DNA of 64,000 bases from the NCBI RefSeq assembly GCF_900115055.1, contig NZ_FOVD01000002.1:558001-622000 (forward strand), written 5' to 3'. The position numbers and the translations under genes were made by a program. The DNA is from Chryseobacterium oleae (lineage in GTDB: Bacteria > Bacteroidota > Bacteroidia > Flavobacteriales > Weeksellaceae). Position 1 is the stretch's first letter. Every line of letters begins with the position of its first letter. The notes below the pieces were generated by a model. It was not told the DNA's origin. It searched no databases and saw only the letters and a program-made list of their open reading frames with translations. Positions 1 through 8,431 of this stretch are shown here, piece by piece.

Positions 1-1
1 T

Positions 2-238
2 AATGATACCATCAACTTTACGGGAATAAGCGGCTATAATAATTTTGCAGCGTCCGTTTTTGACAGGTACGGAGCAGAACTGTTCAGGGCCACCAAAACC
101 GATGCGGTCTGGAGGGGGACTTTAAAAGGCCTGAACCTCGCCACAGGCACCTACTGGTACAAAGTACAATGGGAAAATCCAGCCAGTAAAAAACTTGAAC
201 AGCGTTCAGGTTGGATATTGTTAAAAAATAGGAACTAA
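2..238 (+). CDS. T9SS type B sorting domain protein, C-terminal fragment
   Basis: Only the last 78 codons are in the window; the gene starts upstream. The reading frame gives FDRYGAELF, then a W-x-G segment, TGTYWYKV and a final SGWILLKNRN. This is the gliding-motility-associated C-terminal (CHU_C, type B) domain, which directs secretion through the type IX system across the outer membrane. It closely resembles the C-terminus of the next gene (FDRYGVEMF and SGWIMLKNRE), so the two are probably tandem paralogues. The cargo part of the protein cannot be seen. A terminator hairpin follows the stop codon directly. Confidence 0.9.
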   Translation, partial: NDTINFTGISGYNNFAASVFDRYGAELFRATKTDAVWRGTLKGLNLATGTYWYKVQWENPASKKLEQRSGWILLKNRN

Positions 239-240
239 TA

Positions 241-276
241 AGCAAACCTTCCACATTTGGGAGGTTTGCTTTTTTT
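241..276 (+). terminator. Rho-independent terminator after the type B protein
   Basis: AGCAAACCT (241-249) pairs with AGGTTTGCT (262-270), extended by a short inner stem, and is followed by a run of T residues. It begins three bases after the upstream stop codon. Confidence 0.85.
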
Positions 277-305
277 ATGTTAAAAAAAAAGTAAAAAATA
301 CGCGG

Positions 306-330
306 TATATTTGAAAATAAATTAAATTTG
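306..330 (+). promoter_or_regulatory. Candidate -7 elements for the type B surface protein gene
   Basis: Two overlapping-range matches to the Bacteroidota -7 consensus TAnnTTTG are present: TATATTTG (306-313) and TAAATTTG (323-330), the second 16 bases before the ATG at 347. No clear -33 TTG lies at the usual distance, so which one is used is uncertain. Confidence 0.4.
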
Positions 331-346
331 TTGAAACAAAAGTATT

Positions 347-2713
347 ATGCGAAGAAATCTCCTGTTTTTTTTATTTTTTTTAGTCACCTCGACTCTTTTA
401 TATTCACAAACTGGCAAGCCCAGAGTTCCCCACAAAGAAAATATTCCCACAGCAAATAAGGCTGGAGCTTTTATTGACGTTAATGTTCCTCCATATCCGG
501 AATCCTCATATTCCATTACACAGCTGGTAAAAGATGTTCTGATATCTTCGGGAACAAACACCTGTGTGACACCCAGTGTAACCAATGTGAAAATAACACC
601 TAACCATGCAGTAAGCAATGCTGACAGATCATGGGGTTATTTCCATAAAGGAACAACCAATTTCCCTTTTAAAGATGGGATTGTGTTGTCTACCGGGAAA
701 GCCAGAAGAACAGGAAATGGTCCTGAAGGAAACTTAGGAGATGATAACGGAGGCGGAACAGACTCAGATCTTGCTCAGGTGATCGGAGGTACCGGAACAC
801 TTGCAGATGCCGTTCTTCTGGAATTTGATTTTGTCCCTACAACTTCTCAGATTAAATTTAATTATATCTTAGCCTCTGAAGAATACTACGGAGGATTCCC
901 TTGTGATTATGCCGATGCTTTTGCGATTCTGCTTAGACCTACGGCAGGAGGACCGTATCAAAATATGGCCATACTTCCCGGTGGTGCAGGACCTGTAAGT
1001 GTTACCAATATTCACCCGGCAATACCAGGTGGATGCGCAGCGGTTAATGAGCAGTATTTTGGAGGATACAATACCACCAATATTGAAACCAATTTTGAAG
1101 GAAGAACAGTTCCTCTGACGGCTACCGCTACTGTAGTGGCAGGTCAGGAATATCACTTTAAGATGGTGATTGCAGATTATACCCCTTATACTTTCCCGGA
1201 TCACATTTATGACTCTGCTGTATTTCTGGAAGGAGGATCATTTAATATCGGTGTAGAACTATTAGATCCAAGCGGTGCGACTTTACCTTCAGATATCAAT
1301 GTCTGTGATAATGTACCACAGGTAATCACAGCTTCAGTAAGCGATCCTAACTTATTATACAAATGGTTCCTGAATGGAGTTGCCATCCCGGGTGCTACCA
1401 CAAACACTGTGACAGCCGTACAGCCGGGAATCTACACCATTGAAGTAAGTGTTCCCGGAAATCCTTGTCCAGGGAAAGCAAGTATAGAAATCCATGGAGG
1501 AACGACTCCGCAGGCACAGGATGCAACATTACTGCTTTGTGCTACTCCGGACATCACCACTTTTGACCTTACGAATGCGATGCCATCCATCAGCCCAACA
1601 CCCGGAGCTGTATTTAAATTCTATGCCAACCAGGCAGATGCAATTGCTCAGAATACGAACAATATTCAGAATATTTTAAATTATAATGGTACAGACGGCC
1701 AGATCCTTTACACCGTGGTGTCAAACGGAGGCTTCTGTAGCAAGCTTATCGAATTAAAATTACTTAAGGAAACTACACCAATAGCGGGTGTGAAATCTTC
1801 CAGAATAAAAGTATGTCCCGGAGAATCTGTGACGCTGACTGCTGAAGGAGGAGTAACCTATCAATGGGTAAACTTCCCGGGCACAGGCAATACACAGACG
1901 GTAACATTGCATCAGACTACCACATTCACCGTGTATGCAGTGGGAGCAAAAGGATGCCGTTCATTGAACCCTGCTACCATAAGAGTTGAGGTTACACCGG
2001 AAATCACTTCTCCTCTGAAAGATGTGGAAATGTGTCTGGGAGACCGTGTAGTTCTGGATGCCGGTGCAGGACCTAATTATAAGTATTTATGGAGTACGGG
2101 AGCATCCACACAAACTATTACGGTAGACAGCTGGGGTGTTTATACGGTAGAAGTAGATAACGGATTCTGTAAAAAGATTTTCACTGCGAAAGTAGGTGGA
2201 GCAGCCACTCCGTTTGTAACCGCCATAAATTATGAAAGTGCTAAAAAGACAGTCACTATTATCGCAGAAAACCCTTCTATGAACAATACACCAAGCACCT
2301 TGGAGTATTCTATCAACAATGGAATCACATGGCAGGATTCCAATATTTTCACCAACCTTTTAGATAACACGAATTATACGGTACAGGTGAGAAGAGTAGG
2401 AACACATTGTGTAGGAGCATTTGATTTCTATACCCTGCAGATCAATAATATCATTACCCCTAATGACGATGGAGTGAATGATGTGCTGGATCTTAAAGAA
2501 CTTATTGGATTCAAAAACTTCACAGGATCAGTCTTTGACAGATACGGAGTGGAAATGTTCAGGTTCTCAAAAGAAAAACCGGTATGGGACGGAACCGTAG
2601 GAGGGAAAAAGCTCTCTACTGCTACATATTGGTACAAATTTAATTTCGAATATCCTAAGTCTAAAGTTCAGATGAACTGGTCCGGATGGATCATGCTTAA
2701 GAACAGAGAATAA
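347..2713 (+). CDS. Choice-of-anchor L / Ig-like T9SS type B secreted protein
   Basis: This is a 788-residue secreted surface protein. It starts with a signal peptide (RRNLLFFLFFLVTSTLLYSQ). Residues from about 80 to 300 carry the choice-of-anchor L signature: DGIVLSTG, then LEFDFVP and ILASEEY. Ig-like repeats follow (for example VTLTAEGGVTYQW and VLDAGAG). The last ~85 residues are a CHU_C type B sorting domain (ITPNDDGVNDVLDL, FDRYGVEMF, SGWIMLKNRE). The family is exported by the type IX system and usually attached to, or released from, the cell surface, where such proteins often serve in adhesion. No catalytic motif was seen, so the exact role is unknown. It sits 108 bp after a related type B gene. 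Confidence 0.9.
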   Translation: MRRNLLFFLFFLVTSTLLYSQTGKPRVPHKENIPTANKAGAFIDVNVPPYPESSYSITQLVKDVLISSGTNTCVTPSVTNVKITPNHAVSNADRSWGYFHKGTTNFPFKDGIVLSTGKARRTGNGPEGNLGDDNGGGTDSDLAQVIGGTGTLADAVLLEFDFVPTTSQIKFNYILASEEYYGGFPCDYADAFAILLRPTAGGPYQNMAILPGGAGPVSVTNIHPAIPGGCAAVNEQYFGGYNTTNIETNFEGRTVPLTATATVVAGQEYHFKMVIADYTPYTFPDHIYDSAVFLEGGSFNIGVELLDPSGATLPSDINVCDNVPQVITASVSDPNLLYKWFLNGVAIPGATTNTVTAVQPGIYTIEVSVPGNPCPGKASIEIHGGTTPQAQDATLLLCATPDITTFDLTNAMPSISPTPGAVFKFYANQADAIAQNTNNIQNILNYNGTDGQILYTVVSNGGFCSKLIELKLLKETTPIAGVKSSRIKVCPGESVTLTAEGGVTYQWVNFPGTGNTQTVTLHQTTTFTVYAVGAKGCRSLNPATIRVEVTPEITSPLKDVEMCLGDRVVLDAGAGPNYKYLWSTGASTQTITVDSWGVYTVEVDNGFCKKIFTAKVGGAATPFVTAINYESAKKTVTIIAENPSMNNTPSTLEYSINNGITWQDSNIFTNLLDNTNYTVQVRRVGTHCVGAFDFYTLQINNIITPNDDGVNDVLDLKELIGFKNFTGSVFDRYGVEMFRFSKEKPVWDGTVGGKKLSTATYWYKFNFEYPKSKVQMNWSGWIMLKNRE

Positions 2714-2730
2714 AAGATAAAGCATACAGA

Positions 2731-2765
2731 AAAAGCCTTTCAAGAGAACTTGAAAGGCTTTTTTG
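2731..2765. terminator. Bidirectional terminator between the type B protein and rsmA
   Basis: AAAAGCCTTTCAAG (2731-2744) and CTTGAAAGGCTTTT (2749-2762) form a perfect 14-bp stem around AGAA. A-rich and T-rich flanks let it serve both converging genes. Confidence 0.9.
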
Positions 2766-2781
2766 TTTTTTGAAACAGACT

Positions 2782-3552
2782 TTACTGATTTTCTTTCCAG
2801 AGATTGGTAAAGCCAATAAAATCCATGACGCTGAGCTCTTCCGCTCTTTTGTCTAAGAATTCATGGGTTTTTAAAGCCTCAGGAATGTTCAGTATTTTCA
2901 GGGAATTTGACAGTTTTTTTCTTCTCTGATTAAATCCTGCTTTCACGATTTGTTTAAAAAGAACCTCGTTCCCGGCCAAACCTTCTTTAGGATTTCTCGT
3001 AAGTCTGATGACTCCTGACTTTACTTTCGGAGGTGGATTGAACACATTTTCATGTACGGTGAACAGATAGGTCACATCGTAATACGCCTGAATCAGGACA
3101 GACAGAATACCGTAATCTTTAGTTCTCGGCACCGCGGCCGTTCTTTCTGCGACTTCCTTCTGGAACATGCCTACCATTTCAGGAACCTGTCCGTAATAAT
3201 CAATTATTTTAAACAGGATCTGTGAAGAAATATTGTACGGGAAATTACCAATGATCGCTATCTGCTCTCCATTGATAAAATTGAAGTCCTGTTTCAGAAA
3301 ATCGCCTACAAAAGTGTTTTCTGTAATCTTTGAATAGTTCTTTTTCAGGTATTCAATAGATTCTGTATCAATCTCGGCAAGGTAGATCGTCTGATCCTTA
3401 TCGAGCAGATATTTGGTGAGGACTCCCATTCCGGGACCAACTTCCATGACGTTTTTATAGTCTTCAAAACTAAGACCTTCCACGATTTTTCTCGCGATAT
3501 TTTCATCTGTCAGAAAGTGCTGTCCAAGATGTTTTTTTGCTTTTACACTCAA
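2782..3552 (-). CDS. rsmA: 16S rRNA (adenine1518/1519-N6) dimethyltransferase
   Basis: The 256-residue length is normal for RsmA/KsgA. It dimethylates two adjacent adenines in the 3' hairpin of 16S rRNA during late 30S assembly, using S-adenosylmethionine. The N-terminus has KKHLGQHFL, typical of the family. The SAM-binding motif I is EVGPGMG (residues 37-43), and motif IV is NFPYN (103-107), a variant of the usual NLPYN. The C-terminal helical domain includes FNQRRKKLSNSL, an rRNA-contacting segment. It is divergent from ftsX, with about 90 bp between them that must hold both promoters, and ends in a bidirectional terminator. Confidence 0.97.
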   Translation of the reverse strand: MSVKAKKHLGQHFLTDENIARKIVEGLSFEDYKNVMEVGPGMGVLTKYLLDKDQTIYLAEIDTESIEYLKKNYSKITENTFVGDFLKQDFNFINGEQIAIIGNFPYNISSQILFKIIDYYGQVPEMVGMFQKEVAERTAAVPRTKDYGILSVLIQAYYDVTYLFTVHENVFNPPPKVKSGVIRLTRNPKEGLAGNEVLFKQIVKAGFNQRRKKLSNSLKILNIPEALKTHEFLDKRAEELSVMDFIGFTNLWKENQ

Positions 3553-3643
3553 AGTTTTTTATGATTTTATTAACATTGATTTTCTCAATTTCGTCCCAAA
3601 TTTCGGAAGTTTTTTTCTAATTTAGCCAAAAATTTTAATATTA

Positions 3644-4543
3644 ATGGCTAAATCTGTAGATGAGTTTAATAAGAAAAGGCTTCGGTCCAGCAATATTACA
3701 GTAGTAATAAGTATTGCCTTAGTGTTATTTTTGTTAGGATTAATGGGGCTTATTTTAATCAATGCCCAGAAATATTCTGACTATATCAAAGAACAGTTGG
3801 TAGTAAATGCTTATTTTGATGAAAACTATGACGCGAAAGATTCTGTGAAAATTGCAAAACTGGAGGAAGAAACTTTTAAAAAGGTACAGACGTTAGCTCC
3901 TGTAAAAAAAGCGACCTACATCTCAAGGGATATGGCGGCAAAAGAAGCCAAGAAAACCATGGGGATAGACAGCGATGCGCTTTTTGAAGAAAATATTTTC
4001 CCTTCATCTATTGAGGTGGCTTTAAAGCCTGAATACGTAGACCCAGCGAAAATAGACGGTGCAATTAAAATAATCAAATCTGTTCCGGGTATCGTGGATG
4101 TGAAAAATGACAGTACGCTGATGGTGGATGTTTATAACAACCTGAGCAGGATTTTAAAGTGGATCTTAGGATTCTCCGTTCTCTTCCTGATCCTGGCTGT
4201 CGTATTGATCAACAACTCCATCAGGCTGAAGATCTTCTCTAAAAGATTTATCATCAAAACCATGCAGCTTGTTGGGGCAAAAAGAAGGTTTATCCTTAAG
4301 CCGTTTATCATCGAAGCTGTTATTTTAGGTGCTATCGGTTCTGCAATTGGACTTCTGGCGCTTGGAGGCGTATGGTATTATTTCACAAGTCAGATTGGTT
4401 CGGCTTTCGTGCAGGACAATAATCAGTACTTCTGGTTAGTTATTTTAGTACTTGGAGTAGGGGTGTTTATTTCCGTCCTAAGTACCATTTTCGCTACATG
4501 GAGATTCTTAAAATCAAACGTTGACGATCTATATTACTCTTAA
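3644..4543 (+). CDS. ftsX: Cell division protein FtsX (ABC permease-like)
   Basis: This 299-residue inner-membrane protein has the FtsX layout: a short cytoplasmic N-terminus, one membrane span (about residues 18-42), a periplasmic domain, and three C-terminal spans (about 170-192, 217-247 and 262-288). FtsX pairs with the ATPase FtsE and activates peptidoglycan hydrolases at the division site. FtsE is not adjacent here. Two bases separate its stop from the DUF3098 gene, and uppP and truB follow, so it begins a cell-envelope transcription unit. A TAATTTAG element about 25 bp upstream resembles a -7 box. Confidence 0.93.
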   Translation: MAKSVDEFNKKRLRSSNITVVISIALVLFLLGLMGLILINAQKYSDYIKEQLVVNAYFDENYDAKDSVKIAKLEEETFKKVQTLAPVKKATYISRDMAAKEAKKTMGIDSDALFEENIFPSSIEVALKPEYVDPAKIDGAIKIIKSVPGIVDVKNDSTLMVDVYNNLSRILKWILGFSVLFLILAVVLINNSIRLKIFSKRFIIKTMQLVGAKRRFILKPFIIEAVILGAIGSAIGLLALGGVWYYFTSQIGSAFVQDNNQYFWLVILVLGVGVFISVLSTIFATWRFLKSNVDDLYYS

Positions 4544-4545
4544 TA

Positions 4546-4842
4546 ATGAGCAAAAAAACAAATAAACTGGCCGCTTCAGAGTTTGGCAAAGAAACCGAAG
4601 TTACACAGGAAAGTACCTTTTACTTCGGGCAGCAGAACTTCAAGTGGATGCTGATAGGTCTGGCATTTATCGTAGTGGGATTCCTGCTGATGATGGGGCC
4701 TGATGCTAATACCGTAGATGGTAAATTTGATCCCAATTCATGGAATGACGATATTTTTTCCATTCGGAGGATCAGAATTGCGCCACTGTTCATAGTGATA
4801 GGCTTCGTCATAGAAGTGTACGCTATTTTAAAAAGAAAATAA
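4546..4842 (+). CDS. DUF3098 small membrane protein
   Basis: The 98-residue protein has two membrane spans (about residues 34-51 and 76-93) joined by a polar loop containing DANTVDGKFDPNSWNDD. It matches DUF3098, a Bacteroidota family typically found next to ftsX. It starts two bases after the ftsX stop, so the two are probably co-translated. The function is unknown; a role with FtsX or in envelope assembly is only inferred from gene order. Confidence 0.85.
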   Translation: MSKKTNKLAASEFGKETEVTQESTFYFGQQNFKWMLIGLAFIVVGFLLMMGPDANTVDGKFDPNSWNDDIFSIRRIRIAPLFIVIGFVIEVYAILKRK

Positions 4843-4860
4843 ATACAAACTTTATTTAAG

Positions 4861-4920
4861 GATTAAGAGATTAAGGAATTCGGAAACATCTGGATTTCAA
4901 AATCTCTTAATCTTTTAATT
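4861..4920 (+). promoter_or_regulatory. Hairpin between DUF3098 and uppP
   Basis: GATTAAGAGATT (4861-4872) is exactly repeated in inverse as AATCTCTTAATC (4901-4912), followed by a T-rich stretch. It lies in the only sizeable gap of the ftsX-uppP run and could attenuate transcription or protect a processed mRNA end. Confidence 0.5.
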
Positions 4921-4931
4921 TTTACAATATT

Positions 4932-5750
4932 ATGGATTTAATCAAAGCGATTATTATTGCTATTATTGAAGGACTTACCGAGTATCTTCCTATCTCTTCC
5001 ACAGCACACATGGGATTTACGGCCAACCTTTTGGGCCTTCAGGATGATGAATTTCTGAAAATGTTTCAGGTTTCCATTCAGTTTGGGGCTATTTTATCTG
5101 TGGTGGTGGCGTATTGGAAGAAGTTCTTTGATCTGAAAAATATCCAGTTCTATTATAAACTTGCTTTTGCTGTTGTTCCTGCATTGGTTTTGGGGTATTT
5201 GTTTGATGATAAAATTGAAGCGATCCTTGGAAACCAGATCGCTATTTCTTCAGTCCTTGTACTGGGAGGAGTGGTGCTTCTTTTTGCAGACAAATGGTTT
5301 AAAAATCCCAGAATTGATGATGAAAAGGGCATTACGATAAGAAGTGCCATTACCATCGGCTTCTGGCAGTGTCTTGCGATGATGCCTGGAACCAGCCGTA
5401 GTGCGGCTTCCATTATCGGAGGAATGTCCCAGGGGCTTACCAGAAAGGCCGCTGCAGAATTCTCATTCTTTTTAGCTGTTCCAACGATGCTGGCGGTGAC
5501 GGTTTATTCCGTTTTCCTGAAAACATGGGGTAAAGAAACTGCTCATCCTCAGAAAGGATATGAAATGATCATGGCCTCTCAGGATCACATCATGATCTTT
5601 GTGATTGGAAATATTGTCGCATTTATTGTCGCACTGATCGCGATTAAAGCATTTATCGGAGTGCTGAACAAATATGGTTTCAAGCCTTGGGGTTGGTACC
5701 GTATTTTCGTAGGAGTTGCTCTGTTGATTTATTTCTATTTCTTTAAGTAA
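4932..5750 (+). CDS. uppP: Undecaprenyl-diphosphate phosphatase
   Basis: This is a 272-residue polytopic inner-membrane enzyme of the UppP/BacA family. It dephosphorylates undecaprenyl pyrophosphate to recycle the lipid carrier for peptidoglycan and surface glycans, and confers bacitracin tolerance. The N-terminal catalytic region EGLTEYLPISSTAH (residues 13-26) contains the conserved glutamates. The second motif, MPGTSRSAASIIGG, is the PGxSRS signature. About seven hydrophobic segments are visible. It sits downstream of ftsX-DUF3098 behind a hairpin, with a lipoprotein gene starting four bases after its stop. Confidence 0.97.
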   Translation: MDLIKAIIIAIIEGLTEYLPISSTAHMGFTANLLGLQDDEFLKMFQVSIQFGAILSVVVAYWKKFFDLKNIQFYYKLAFAVVPALVLGYLFDDKIEAILGNQIAISSVLVLGGVVLLFADKWFKNPRIDDEKGITIRSAITIGFWQCLAMMPGTSRSAASIIGGMSQGLTRKAAAEFSFFLAVPTMLAVTVYSVFLKTWGKETAHPQKGYEMIMASQDHIMIFVIGNIVAFIVALIAIKAFIGVLNKYGFKPWGWYRIFVGVALLIYFYFFK

Positions 5751-5754
5751 GAGT

Positions 5755-6207
5755 ATGAAAAATAATATTCTAAAAATACTGGCTTTTTCCGGATTAATTG
5801 CTTCGTGCACTCCTGCACATACGCTGTTCGTTAAAAATAATACGAAAGAAAGGATAGAGTTTGTGGTAGAGCTTAAAGAGAAGACTGCTACAGCCCAGGA
5901 TTTACTGATCTGTAAAGAACTTGTTCCGGATGAAAAACTGGATCACAAAGCTTTTATGGAGTATTCCAAGGAAGGAAAATGTTACAGCCAGAAAATTACA
6001 GCGATTAATAAGACCAGCTATAAATTTAATTTACCGGAAAACTATACTGTAAATATTGTTCCGAATAGTTCTGTATATCCGTTTCACAACATCTACTACT
6101 TCATCGGAGATAAAAAATGCTTTGTGAATGTAGAAAACGGTCCCGATTGCAAACAAAGAGTCAATAAGCTTCCCAGCTTAGTAAGTATCACCGAAATTAC
6201 AGAATAA
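5755..6207 (+). CDS. Predicted small lipoprotein, unknown function
   Basis: I do not recognise the family. The 150-residue product begins with a short hydrophobic signal ending in LIASC, a lipobox with Cys18 as the likely lipid-modified residue. The mature part is soluble and has four further cysteines (in LLICKEL, GKCYSQ, KKCFVN and DCKQR) that could form two disulfides. The gene is packed between uppP and truB; its stop overlaps the truB start as TAATG, suggesting translational coupling. The location points to the periplasmic side of a membrane. Confidence 0.8.
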   Translation: MKNNILKILAFSGLIASCTPAHTLFVKNNTKERIEFVVELKEKTATAQDLLICKELVPDEKLDHKAFMEYSKEGKCYSQKITAINKTSYKFNLPENYTVNIVPNSSVYPFHNIYYFIGDKKCFVNVENGPDCKQRVNKLPSLVSITEITE

Positions 6208-6905
6208 TGACAGCTGAAGAACTGCAATCAGGATATGTGTTTTTATTGGACAAGCCTCTGGACTGGACTTCTTTCCAGGCTGTCAATAAAATGAAATATA
6301 AGCTCAAAAGAGAGTTTAATCTTCCCAAGAAATTTAAAATAGGCCACGCTGGAACTTTAGACCCGAGAGCTACGGGGCTTCTTATTGTTTGCTGTGGAAA
6401 ATTCACCAAGAGAATTCCTGAAATTCAGGATGCTCCCAAAGAATATTGGACCGAGATCAAAATAGGCGTTCAGACAGAATCCTATGATACGGAAAAACCG
6501 GAAATTCTTCAGCAGGATTTCTCCCACATCACAGAAGAGCAGATCAATGAGGCATTGGGAAAATTTGTTGGAGAAATTGAGCAGAAACCTCCTGTATATT
6601 CAGCGATCAAGATAGACGGACAGAGAGCTTACAATCTGGCAAGAGCAGGCGAAGAAGTGGAAATGAAATCCAGAAAAACGACGATTTTCTATATCAATGA
6701 TATTAAGATCGATCTTCCTTTGGTCAGCTTTACAGTAGGATGTTCAAAAGGAACCTACATCAGAAGTCTGGCTCATGATATCGGGCAGGAACTGGGAGTA
6801 GGGGCTTATCTGACTCAGCTCAGACGTACAAAGATCGGAGATTATACCATTGAAAATGCAACGACTGATTTTCTGGAAAACGAATACAGATTTGAAGGCT
6901 TATGA
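6207..6905 (+). CDS. truB: tRNA pseudouridine-55 synthase
   Basis: The 232-residue protein makes the universal pseudouridine in the T-loop of tRNA. The N-terminus has LDKPLDWTSFQAVN, and the catalytic motif GHAGTLDPRATG carries the nucleophilic aspartate D52. KGTYIRSLAHDIG is the conserved C-terminal active-site segment. It is shorter than the E. coli enzyme because it lacks most of the C-terminal PUA extension, as usual in Bacteroidota. The start overlaps the preceding stop by one base, and the stop overlaps the next start by four (ATGA). Confidence 0.97.
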   Translation: MTAEELQSGYVFLLDKPLDWTSFQAVNKMKYKLKREFNLPKKFKIGHAGTLDPRATGLLIVCCGKFTKRIPEIQDAPKEYWTEIKIGVQTESYDTEKPEILQQDFSHITEEQINEALGKFVGEIEQKPPVYSAIKIDGQRAYNLARAGEEVEMKSRKTTIFYINDIKIDLPLVSFTVGCSKGTYIRSLAHDIGQELGVGAYLTQLRRTKIGDYTIENATTDFLENEYRFEGL

Positions 6906-7480
6906 TAAAAAATTTACTCCTGATTTCAGGACTCTTATTTTCCGCAGTATTTTTTTCGCAGGAAACAGAGACAAAGAAAGAAAAAATGGGGTTTTACGTG
7001 AACCCGTCATTGAATATAGGCCTGAATCTTCAGACTAAAGATAATCAGTTCAGCAATTCGCAGTATATCGAGCCCAAACGAGTGGGTAAAATGACATATG
7101 GCATTACAGCCATTGGTGGTTACAATTTTCTTCCTAACTTTGCAATTGGAACCGGATTGAAATACAGTTTTATAGAAGACAATTATCATCTGGTATACTG
7201 GATGATCCAGCCGAAGATCATATTCAGCCCGGGAGACCGTCCTTTTTATATTGATTTAAATTACGGAAAGCAGCTTAATCATTCAGCAATTTCAAATTCT
7301 GAATTATGGGGTGCAAGGCTTGGAATCATGGTTTCTTATTCAAAAAGAATGAGCCAGGAAGGGGGAATTACGTTTGAAGGACATCAGCTCAACGGGAAAT
7401 CAAATGGTTTTTTCATTGGCTTAAGCTATGGAGTTACCATTTTCAGCAATAAAAATTATACAGGTTACGGAGAAGACTAA
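6902..7480 (+). CDS. Predicted outer-membrane beta-barrel protein
   Basis: The 192-residue product has a signal peptide ([17 protein letters not shown]) and then alternating hydrophobic and polar stretches rich in Tyr, Gly and Asn, such as [21 protein letters not shown], and ends in a strand-like segment. This is the look of a small porin-like beta-barrel, though no specific family is recognised. It is sandwiched between truB and rluF with overlapping stop/start codons on both sides, so it is translated as part of this run. Confidence 0.75.
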   Translation: MIKNLLLISGLLFSAVFFSQETETKKEKMGFYVNPSLNIGLNLQTKDNQFSNSQYIEPKRVGKMTYGITAIGGYNFLPNFAIGTGLKYSFIEDNYHLVYWMIQPKIIFSPGDRPFYIDLNYGKQLNHSAISNSELWGARLGIMVSYSKRMSQEGGITFEGHQLNGKSNGFFIGLSYGVTIFSNKNYTGYGED

Positions 7481-8202
7481 TGGAAAAAACGCGCATCAAT
7501 AAATATTTATCAGAAGTAGGCTACTGTTCAAGAAGAGCTGCAGATAAACTTTTGGAAGAAGGAAGAATTACGATTAATGGAAAGGTTCCTGAGATGGGTA
7601 CAAAAGTTTCCGATGAAGATGTGGTGGAAGTGGATGGGAAACCTATCCGTGAGCCGCAGGATAAGCCTGTTTATATCGCTTTTAATAAACCCGTGGGGAT
7701 TGTCTGCACCACAGACACCAAACGTGAAAAAAACAATATCGTAGACTATATCAACTACCAGAAAAGGATTTTCCCGATCGGAAGGCTGGACAAACCGAGT
7801 GAAGGGTTAATACTGCTGACCAGTGACGGCGATATTGTAAACAAAATCCTCAGAGCAAGAAACAACCACGAAAAAGAATACATCGTACGCCTTGACAAAC
7901 CTATGTCTCCTAAATTCCTTGATAAAATGAGGAATGGGGTTCCTATTCTGGATACCGTCACTAAAAAATGTGATGTGGAAAGAATCGATGATATGACGTT
8001 CCGTATCATTCTTACCCAGGGACTGAACAGACAGATCCGCAGAATGTGCGAATACCTTGGTTATGAAGTGAAAAAACTGAAACGTATCCGTATCATGAAC
8101 ATCAAACTGGATCTTCCCGTTGGAAAATGGCGTGAGCTTACAGAAGAGGAACTAAGTTCGCTTAATAATCTCCTTTCTGATTCTGTCAAAACAATCGATT
8201 AA
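7480..8202 (+). CDS. rluF: 23S rRNA pseudouridine-2604 synthase
   Basis: The 240-residue RsuA/RluB/RluF-family enzyme has an N-terminal S4 RNA-binding domain (residues 1-60, [20 protein letters not shown]) and a catalytic domain with [10 protein letters not shown], in which D104 is the nucleophile. The segments [22 protein letters not shown] and [20 protein letters not shown] match RluF better than RluB or RsuA; RluF modifies U2604 of 23S rRNA. It is the last gene of the ftsX-rluF run and is followed by a strong terminator. Confidence 0.9.
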   Translation: MEKTRINKYLSEVGYCSRRAADKLLEEGRITINGKVPEMGTKVSDEDVVEVDGKPIREPQDKPVYIAFNKPVGIVCTTDTKREKNNIVDYINYQKRIFPIGRLDKPSEGLILLTSDGDIVNKILRARNNHEKEYIVRLDKPMSPKFLDKMRNGVPILDTVTKKCDVERIDDMTFRIILTQGLNRQIRRMCEYLGYEVKKLKRIRIMNIKLDLPVGKWRELTEEELSSLNNLLSDSVKTID

Positions 8203-8227
8203 GATCATATGATAAATAATAAAAAGG

Positions 8228-8262
8228 TAAGCAGGGAATATTTTCCTGCTTATTTTTTTTAT
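8228..8262 (+). terminator. Terminator after rluF
   Basis: TAAGCAGG (8228-8235) pairs with CCTGCTTA (8245-8252) and is followed by eight T residues. It closes the ftsX to rluF transcription unit. Confidence 0.9.
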
Positions 8263-8431
8263 TCCTGTTTTGGTCAGGCAAATTAGAGCTGTGATCTATG
8301 TGAAGAAAAGCAATGGAAAAAATGTTTAAAGTGTTGTATTTTAATAAAATTCACACATTGGTGTAATATTTTTAGTTTGTTGGTGGATATGTCATATATT
8401 TATACTGATAACCACTAAAAACCTGGAAACC

